Positions 43,587-50,776 of a stretch of DNA of 50,776 bases are shown here, one piece after another. A program made the position numbers and the translations under genes. Source of the stretch: Psilocybe azurescens (Eukaryota; Basidiomycota; Agaricomycetes; Agaricales; Agrocybaceae). The number at the start of each line of letters is the position of its first letter. Within the stretch, counting starts at the first letter, position 1. The stretch covers positions 1-50,776 of the forward strand of contig JAJIRX010000059.1 of assembly GCA_023853785.1 (NCBI GenBank), written 5' to 3'. The notes under the pieces were generated by a model. That model did not search any database and was not told where the DNA came from. It saw only the letters and a list, made by a program, of their open reading frames with translations.

Positions 43587-44120
43587 ATGCGAACAAACAC
43601 ACTCCGCCTCAGAGCCAGTGGCATCTCTTACAGTTACCGCCATGATTTAACGCTCCCACCTAATAAGCCCGAGCAACTTGATATAGCCATTGACGAGCTG
43701 AAGCAGTGCCTCTTGCATGTCAGAGTCGACTTCGTTTTCGCGCTCCCTACGGATACCGACGCAATGAATAACTTAGAGGCTAGATACGTCGACCTTCTAA
43801 ATTATCCACTCTGGGACAAAGCCTTTGGCCTTTTGGTTTCAAAGAGATTTCTTGTGTGTCTTATCCTCGAGCACGGAGATATTCCTTCTGAGAGAACGAG
43901 GGAATATTATGACCAACATCGACATTAGTGAGTCCTTTTCAATATTATCTGACGCTATTTAATTCTGAATCAAATGAATCTCAGTTGCAAGTTCTTGGAC
44001 ACATTGGATATGGTCTATGATACGACTTGGGAAGAAATCGGAGCACGGGATGAACAGGTATCAGAAAATGACCTTATTGGGCGCCTTGCAGACACGTTTA
44101 GTGGCCTTTCTCACAAGTAA
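43587..44120 (+). CDS. Small uncharacterised protein (158 aa, two exons)
   Basis: Exons 43587-43927 and 43985-44120 join through a 57-nt intron (GTGAGT...CTCAG) in phase 2, completing ...YYDQHRHYCKFLDTLDMVYD. The protein starts MRTNTLRLRASGISYSYRHD and ends SGLSHK. It is acidic toward the C terminus (ARDEQVSENDLIGRLAD). I do not recognise a family; the clean splice and lack of stops support a real gene. Confidence 0.6.
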
Positions 44121-45820
44121 TATACTTTTTAACCTTTATTTCGTCTAACCGCTGTCAACAGTCTAAGAGTTATATGTCCTGACATTGCATATGAAGAACT
44201 AACCCTACACTAACCGAATGAGTGAGAAGAGATAAGAGGAATCTACTTTACAAACTTTACAAAAGTGGGTGGCATTCTGATGGTTTGCATAGAATAAGTT
44301 ATTTGGGTAAAGTGAAGAAGTATCGAGAACGTAAATAGATATTAATAGGCGGCGCTGAATTACTAAGATTAAGACACGGCCGTGACAATGGTAATTGGGC
44401 TGCCTTGGTGTGTGTATAGAGGAAATGTAATATGTAAAATAAAAGAGAATAAAGTGCTTAGTGTGGGCACTGGTAGCTGGCCATACCCTAACACATCCAG
44501 GCTACGTGACGGGCGGTAGAACCGGTATTCTGATAGAGAATGTGTTAATGCGTACAGACTCGAAAGTGATTTCCATGACATACTTCGTTGTAGGTTATGT
44601 GGTCATTGTCTTCTGATTTGGGGGAGAGTTATGAGTAATCCGCGACTTATTGTGCAAAATCTGGCACTAAACAAATATACGAGTCAGTGGACGCACTGAC
44701 GATGATTGAAGACTGAAAAAATGACACACTGAACCCACTTTCCATAAAAATTGTTCATAACCCTAATGGTCGGTGAGCATACGACAAGAAACTTGTGAGC
44801 AAGTCACAAGTCTACAGTGTCGGCCTCGTCATCTGCTTATCATTCATCATCATTTCCTGCTCCTCCCAGCCGTCCTGCCAATAGGCTCTACACCTAGTTC
44901 GAAGTGCATTGACTGCCTTCTCCGGCCCCTTCCTATGCTTGTTGTACTGGCGCTGGAAAAGAGGTGGCAAGTTGGTGGATTTTGGGACTACCAGGGTTCT
45001 TACCATGAGGCGGTTCAATTTCTCTAGGGCCTCAGTGAGAATTCTTGAAATTTCCGTATAGAAGCAGAGTTGGATCCCAACTGTGCTTAGGCTAGTCGGG
45101 AATATTTGAAGAAATAGGATTAATGAAAGGTCGGGACCATGTGTGTGAAAGTCACAGATCTGCTCGCATTTCTTCGAATTTTTGAAGGAGATACCTATGA
45201 CTTACTTTCAACATCCTTTCAAAGGTCCATTGTTTGAGCTTTGCTTTGTTTAGAAGGAAAGGGCCTTTCTATCGCTTTGACACAGATAGTTACCATGATC
45301 AACACCCTACAGTCCAAATTAAAAGTCTTTGTTCAGATTATATGAAGTGTGTGAATGTACTTCTTTGTGGTCAATGATCATGGCATACTGGAGTATAGAC
45401 AAAGCATACGGAAGTAACGAAGCTCACGACAACTCCGAGTCGGCCAATCGACCTCAAGCCAAAGAATTATCGACTCAAGTCTTTGCGCTATCTTCGCGCC
45501 GCTTGTTGTCCCCTGACCGTGTTATTCGGGCATGGGGTCTTAGGAACCTTCGTGGAAAGGATCTCGTTCTACGTAAAAATGTATCGTGATCCTTCCTTCA
45601 ACGCATGCATATTCTCAAAAGGAGACATCTCGTCGCATAGATTTTCAAGTGATTAATAGTACAACTGCTTCAAACTAGATCACAGAGATATACAATAGCG
45701 AATAAAATGCGACATGGGTCATAATAATGATCCTTAGAGTGGACTCAGATGCTTTGGCGAATGGACAACAAGAACGCTAAAGCAAAGTCAGTAACAGTCA
45801 AATATGTTCCTTGATTGGCA
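44121..45820. other. Intergenic, no convincing gene
   Basis: A minus-strand frame at 44812-45018 (LVVPKSTNLPPLFQRQYNKH, then Arg/Lys-rich) looks somewhat protein-like but has no splice partners or recognised domain. Other frames are short. Confidence 0.3.
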
Positions 45821-46950
45821 AGCACAATCCTCCCATTGGCATATAATTCGTCGCCGTAATACCAATTAGCTGGAATTTGGATCCACTAGGTGCTTAGGCC
45901 TGTGCGCATGTAGCCTGGTATACAAACTCTGACGATGCATCGCCGTTTTTCTGGCTTCCCATTTCTCCTTCTCGCAGATGATCACTTCTTCACGCTGCAT
46001 TGCACGCCAGCAGATCACTCGTGGCTAAACCTATTCTCCCTGTCCCTTTTTTCCCTTGCAGCCGTTGCCTTCTCTTTTCCGATACTAGCTTCAGCAACTC
46101 TGCGGGGCTCTAGAACATCGGCCGCATGCTCAACCACCTTGGCCTTTATAGCCTCCGCTCTCCTAGCCTTTGCAGCCTGCACAGCCTCAGCACGCAGTCG
46201 TGCTCTTCGTGCCACCATGTTGGGCACAACGTGCACCCGGAACTAAATAAAAGCACGCAGTCAGTTAAAACAGAAGACGGAGTATCTGCCACTCTAAAAG
46301 ATTACTTACTTCGCAGTGCGCACAACTCTTTTCGTACATCAGTCCGTGGAAGGAGCAAAACAAATCTGGGTCGATTCCGCCAGTGTAAGATGACGTTGCA
46401 GTGCGTCCACTACTTCGAATGCTCGGAGAAGGAGCCTCTTCTTCATTATAGGGGAGCCGCTGTGGTGTCCAGAGATTGCGATCATGTATACTGGCTTCAA
46501 TGCTTGGAGATGAAGCCTCTTCGCTGTTGGGGAGCTGCTGCTGCTGCGTGGTCGAGGTATTACTCTCCTGTAGTCGTGGTGGCATCATCCAAGCAGCAGC
46601 GGCGGTGTGTGCTTGCTTCGTGAGGACCGATGCCCTCAATCCGTGTACCGATTTTATCGAAGACGCGTTGGCATCCTTTGACCGTCGGATCTAAGTGGCA
46701 CACAGTCAGTAAAGTTCAAAACTGGAGTGGAGTTATCTCAATCAGAATCATACTACAAGGATCTCTACTCACTTTGCAATCCGCACAATCCACGTTGTAC
46801 ACCCATGTGTGTTGGCTACATGTGTTGGGGGGCGGGGTCTGGGCTGGTATAGCTGAGCTGACATTTTCGTGGAGTTGCGGTAAGAGTGGAATCGTTCCAG
46901 ATGTGTTTTGAGGCTGGTGGTTGAGAATTTTGTCATCAGAGTCAGGGAGA
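45820..46950 (-). CDS. C-x2-H-x7-C-x2-C module protein, paralog B (two modules; 3' end decaying)
   Basis: Direct-orientation paralog of the gene at 41.8-42.6 kb. A first exon (about 46945-46773) ends with module 1, CSQHTWVYNVDCADCK. The second exon (46690-46310) holds VHGLRASVLTKQAHTAAAA, a Gln/Ser/Pro-rich insert and module 2, CSFHGLMYEKSCAHCE, again at the exon end. The third exon starts FRVHVVPNMVARRARLRAEA (46242) and is Ala/Arg/Lys-rich. Beyond RENRFSHE the sequence matching paralog A's last exon is broken, with only traces such as NYMPMGGLCLP near 45840. Paralog B may therefore end early at 46015 or be losing its C terminus. The start codon is not fixed. Confidence 0.6.
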
Positions 46951-46999
46951 CTTTATTCTTAGTCTTGAATTTGTGAACAGTGTTATTTTTTTACCTATA

Positions 47000-49900
47000 A
47001 ACCACGTCAAGATGGAGTAAGTAATATGGGATATCGTGGGTTACTGCCACATTGTGTCAGCGTAACTCACAGATGATATGTAAAATTTTGCAGATATGGA
47101 TAACGATAGTATTCAGGGCTTAAGTGATGAGGGAAAGGAAGAGATGTGATACGATAATAGAAGTCAAACGAATCAAAGACACACCAGTACTTAAACAAAA
47201 TCAAAGCTCGGCACTTGTAGTCGTTCTTTCAATGGCAAAGACGATTTGAACAATGGCCATGTGCCACGCGTTTTGACTCGACCGTGTCCTTGATGCAAAA
47301 GTTCAATCTTCGCAGAATCGACCAACGACGAGGACAAACATAGGTTTGAGAAGCCATATCCACGAACATAGCGATGATAAAAAGTGCCTGTGCATGTCAA
47401 TTTCAGGCCGGTAACCCTATAAAAGAGCATGAATAATCACAATACTCACATTTCAAGAGAGTTCCTTTGAAATGGTTTTCTATTTTCTGTGTCTTTCAAA
47501 GCTTCAACGTTCCTGGCGATTCAACTTCAAGCACTCAGGACTTTCAGTGTCATGCAATAAAGACGTAAGATGCAAAGCCGAAGTCCGAAGATCTACTCCT
47601 TCAAGTGACAACGCCGTCATTGTTCGGGTCCGTGCACAAATTACAATGCAATAACGTACTCTAGAATAACGTACACGGCTCTATTCGCCGAACGCGGCAA
47701 GATCATCAACTATTAAATGATGCTTGGTGATCGATAGATCGAAAGCTCGAGCCTCGAACCTCGAGATCCGTCAAAGTTGGTACTAACCATTTGAGTCAGC
47801 GTACTATTTCTCCGCTACTTATGCACATTGGGCTTTCGGCTTCGAATTGCACCGGAGTCGGGTTTAGGTTAGTTGGATGGGATATTTTAATCCTGAGGGC
47901 TCAGATGCGATGCAGATGATTTGAACAAGGTGTCAATACATAGACAATTTGAACGGAATTTACCTGGCGATGAGGTATAGGCCTGATCTGCTTTCGAGGA
48001 GCCACTTGGATGGAAAGTATTCGCAGTAAATAAATGTCGATCTATATCTCCCTATGACCCATTAATGATCTCAAATAAACAAAAGAGTCGAGGTTAAGTG
48101 GAAACAATGTATTAAACCTACGTGACAAAAGTTCGAGTTTTACCTATAGTTTTCTTTAGAGAAACTGAGAGTCATGTGCTCAAGCGAGCCTTCCTACGTC
48201 GCCACAGACGCAGAGGCATGATATTAATATCAAGAGCGAATCCTCCTCCTTCTTTATCCTAGGAATTCTTTGTCAATCCTGGTAAGTTCTTCACTCAACG
48301 GCAAACACTGAGCTGAACGACTTTGACCATACAGATGTTAGATACGACCGGTGGACGGCTCTTCCGGTCTCGACTCGAATTTTATTCTCATAAGGATGAT
48401 GACTCATGGCTCAGGCATTGTTGCAGAGCAGTAGTACTATTGCATGCATGTAAGCTTATTTGCAAAAGCTGCAGGCTGGCCCTGTGAGAAGCGTTAATTT
48501 ATTCAGGCCGTTCTAAACGTTTCTACGATATATTATGTAGAGTTCGAAGATGTAGTAGAGCATGCGAACCCAAGAGTCGTGCTCGTCCTGGTCCTCTCAC
48601 TGCACAATTCTGTTCCTGCGAGGTATCTGCCGTTATGCGCGTATTGAATGTTAGCTAGTACAAGTACATATGTAAGGACGAAATGCACGATGATAATAAT
48701 CGATGATGTTTTCCAAGCGACGAGTGCTTCCAGTAGATTGTGGCCCACACCCTCGGCGCCAAGCTAATACCAATCATCGATCCATCGCTAATTCACAGCC
48801 GGCCGTTTGCATTGAGCCTGCTATCGGGCATCGTCACCTGCCACATACATACCCCATACCGCACAGTCGGATGTTATAGCCTCTGAGTAACAATGGTGAT
48901 AACAATAAGTAACTATCGAAAACTATGTAGGTCGGCGGAGATGCATGCCTGAGAGATATGATGGATTATAGAGGGTTGAATATTCACATGGTCGCTTCGC
49001 TTAAACTAACTTAGGTAGGCAGGCCTAAGACTTTCCATTTGGGGAACGCCGAGCCGCAAGCGATAGTGGCTTGAGTTGGGCCTGGGGCCTGATGGGTCAA
49101 TGTACGGATTGGGTCTGGATTTTGGGGGTAGTAAGTATGTTACTGTACAGTCGGGCCCTGTCTTAATGCGTGCCAGTGGTACTCCATACCCCTTATAAGT
49201 TATATACATATGTGTCTGGACATGAGTTTTGATTTCCCGACTTGGTTTGCGGGAAATACAACTATATACCATACATGACTCGGCGATATGATACGTACTC
49301 AATAACGCAACCCCTTTAGGCGAATTACTCCTTAGTTTTTGAGTTTCGGTGGGTAGACTGCTATTTATGGTCTATTTTGTCCGACCAATTTCTCGGACAT
49401 TTTAGTATGCCGAATCGAGTCTTATTTCAGTCGGTACTTACGAAGATTGTGGTTTCGATGTTCTCGGGCGATGTGATACATTATAGCTCATGCTTGAAAG
49501 AGATTTACGTTAATCACTAGTCTCGTATCTCTAAAGACATGTCAGAGCCAAGTAAGTGGATTGGCGCTGATGGAGTCGGTAAGGGAGGGTTTGACAGTCA
49601 GACGCCCGAGCAACCCTCAAATCAGAAGGATGCGGGGAGAAAGAGGGAGGTGCTAAGAAACGGGCAGACTATGTACGTACATTTGGGTTTTCTGAACTTA
49701 TTTTTATACCCTATCGCCGTCAACCATTAATACCTATCGTAACCCCATATGTGTAGCATGGACTGTCCACTGCGCCCACCTACGGGTACGAGTTCGACAG
49801 TATGTAGTTGGTTGTGACATCGAGACTCGGACTCTTGCTATAGTCTACAGTGTTGAGCTATCGCAATGGGTTTGCTGAAAGTTTAGAGTGTCATATATAG

Positions 49901-50776
49901 TTGGACGTGAAGGCGACAGTCCAATGATTGGCAGGCTAATGACATACCGTTAGTACTTGCAATTACGTTAGCATGGAGTTTTCCAATGCATCATCCGTTG
50001 TGAATATTTATCTTGGGAATGCATCATGATCGAGCGAGTGATACATAATCAACAATCAGTTCAAGGTCCAGGGGACCGCGTTGGAATCTGTTTGAATGCC
50101 TGATTCAGATTTTGTATCTGCGGTGACGACCACTCGGGAACAACGATTCGCAATCACAGTCGCAGTCGCAACAGTAACAGCAATAGTGTCGTAAGTAACT
50201 TTTAAGTTCAGCGCTGACAGTACGTACTTAGCTGAATTTGGCTCGGCGTATTTTATTACTACATAACAAAACTGCTCCGACGATCAATCTAATTTTATAA
50301 ATGTCTTGATTATGACTGTGGTAGTCATCTTGTACGGAAATAAAATGTAGTATAAAATTAGTTCGTCCGTTGTAATTGTCAGTCCCAATTGTGTGTGTGT
50401 GATGAAGAGGAGGGCCAATATCTTATAATGGTTGTTGACACATGGATGTCGTCAAAGCAATTGAAATTGACAATGATTGACACTATATTAACCCCTGAGG
50501 GTCGGAGAGAGCGTGGGAAGGAGGGGTGTCGCGGGGTCTATCGAATAGAATCCGCCATAAACGGAGAAACAGCGCCTCACTGCGCCTCAATGATCTGAAT
50601 TTGGTCCGGAAGTTGATTGATGCAAATGACAGGAATGTTTTTGGGACGGTGTGAATGCAGGCGAGGTGGGTGCATCCTTGGGAACTGCTGCAATGCGCTT
50701 TTAATGCCGTGTGATATGATGTGAATCCGGTGGGAATGAGTTGAAAGAGGAGATGAGGACGGACCCGATGCATGTT
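47000..50776. other. Gene-poor right end
   Basis: No gene is supported. Small frames at 47191-47430 (minus), 49006-49302 (minus) and 49539-49730 (plus; hydrophilic MSEPSKWIGADGVGKGGFDS) lack splice partners and motifs. The last could be a first exon of a small gene, since it ends near GTACGTAC, a possible donor. Confidence 0.4.

Noticed and set aside
47745..47800. A tRNA-like A box and B box on the minus strand (TGACTCAAATGGTTAG, then GGTTCGAGGCTC)
   Set aside because: The gap between the boxes is about 22 nt, shorter than in tRNA genes, and I could not fold a cloverleaf. It could be a SINE-like remnant, but support is too weak to list.
1..50776. rRNA genes, telomeric repeats or a secondary-metabolite core enzyme
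   Set aside because: No rRNA-like sequence, no TTAGGG array, and no polyketide, peptide synthetase or terpene synthase motif was seen on either strand.

Overview
The window looks like nuclear DNA of a basidiomycete fungus, most likely an Agaricomycete. Most introns I can place are 45-75 nt with GT...AG ends and often a CTAAC/CTAAT-like branch site, and several families are typical of mushroom genomes: F-box-like proteins, a Gal80-like Gfo/Idh/MocA oxidoreductase, a GMC oxidoreductase, a heme-thiolate peroxidase, a HET-domain relic and a lineage-specific DDE transposase. Genus cannot be read from sequence alone.

Layout. (a) 0.64-10.16 kb: two copies of a Gal80-like gene (863-2172 plus, 8619-9934 minus) form an inverted duplication whose homology includes leaders and 3' flanks. 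Between them lie a broken F-box-like gene, an intact two-RRM mitochondrial RNA-binding protein (4819-5765) and a Ser/Pro-rich minus-strand gene. (b) 10.7-18.3 kb: three same-strand redox genes, a GMC oxidoreductase, a Peroxidase_2 heme-thiolate enzyme and a MAPEG/MGST3-like membrane protein, with a 695-bp MITE between the last two. (c) 18.5-28.7 kb: a decayed region with a HET-domain pseudogene, an F-box-family pseudogene fragment, a dead DDE transposase, a 532-bp Tc1/mariner derivative with near-perfect inverted repeats, and three families of tandem repeats. (d) 29.5-30.1 kb: a membrane-protein gene fragment. (e) 31.9-38 kb: a very GC-rich island with an F-box-like minus-strand gene and a long OTU-family cysteine protease gene. 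(f) 39.5-47 kb: small lineage-specific genes, including a direct pair of paralogs (about 41.77-42.63 and 45.8-46.95 kb, minus) with a repeated C-x2-H-x7-C-x2-C module. (g) 47-50.8 kb: no convincing genes.

How the genes may work together. The GMC enzyme (possible H2O2 producer), the peroxygenase-type enzyme (H2O2 consumer) and the MAPEG protein (glutathione/lipid peroxide chemistry) could form a small oxidative or detoxification unit. That is inference from adjacency. Both the peroxidase and the MAPEG protein carry unusual residues at positions normally needed for catalysis or glutathione binding.

Caution. Several conserved genes (Gal80-like pair, GMC, OTU, the GC-rich F-box-like gene) contain one-base indels, many in homopolymer runs and some in compensating pairs. 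Part of the apparent pseudogenisation may be uncorrected sequencing error. Exon boundaries were read by eye from splice sites and reading-frame continuity; they are not transcript-supported.
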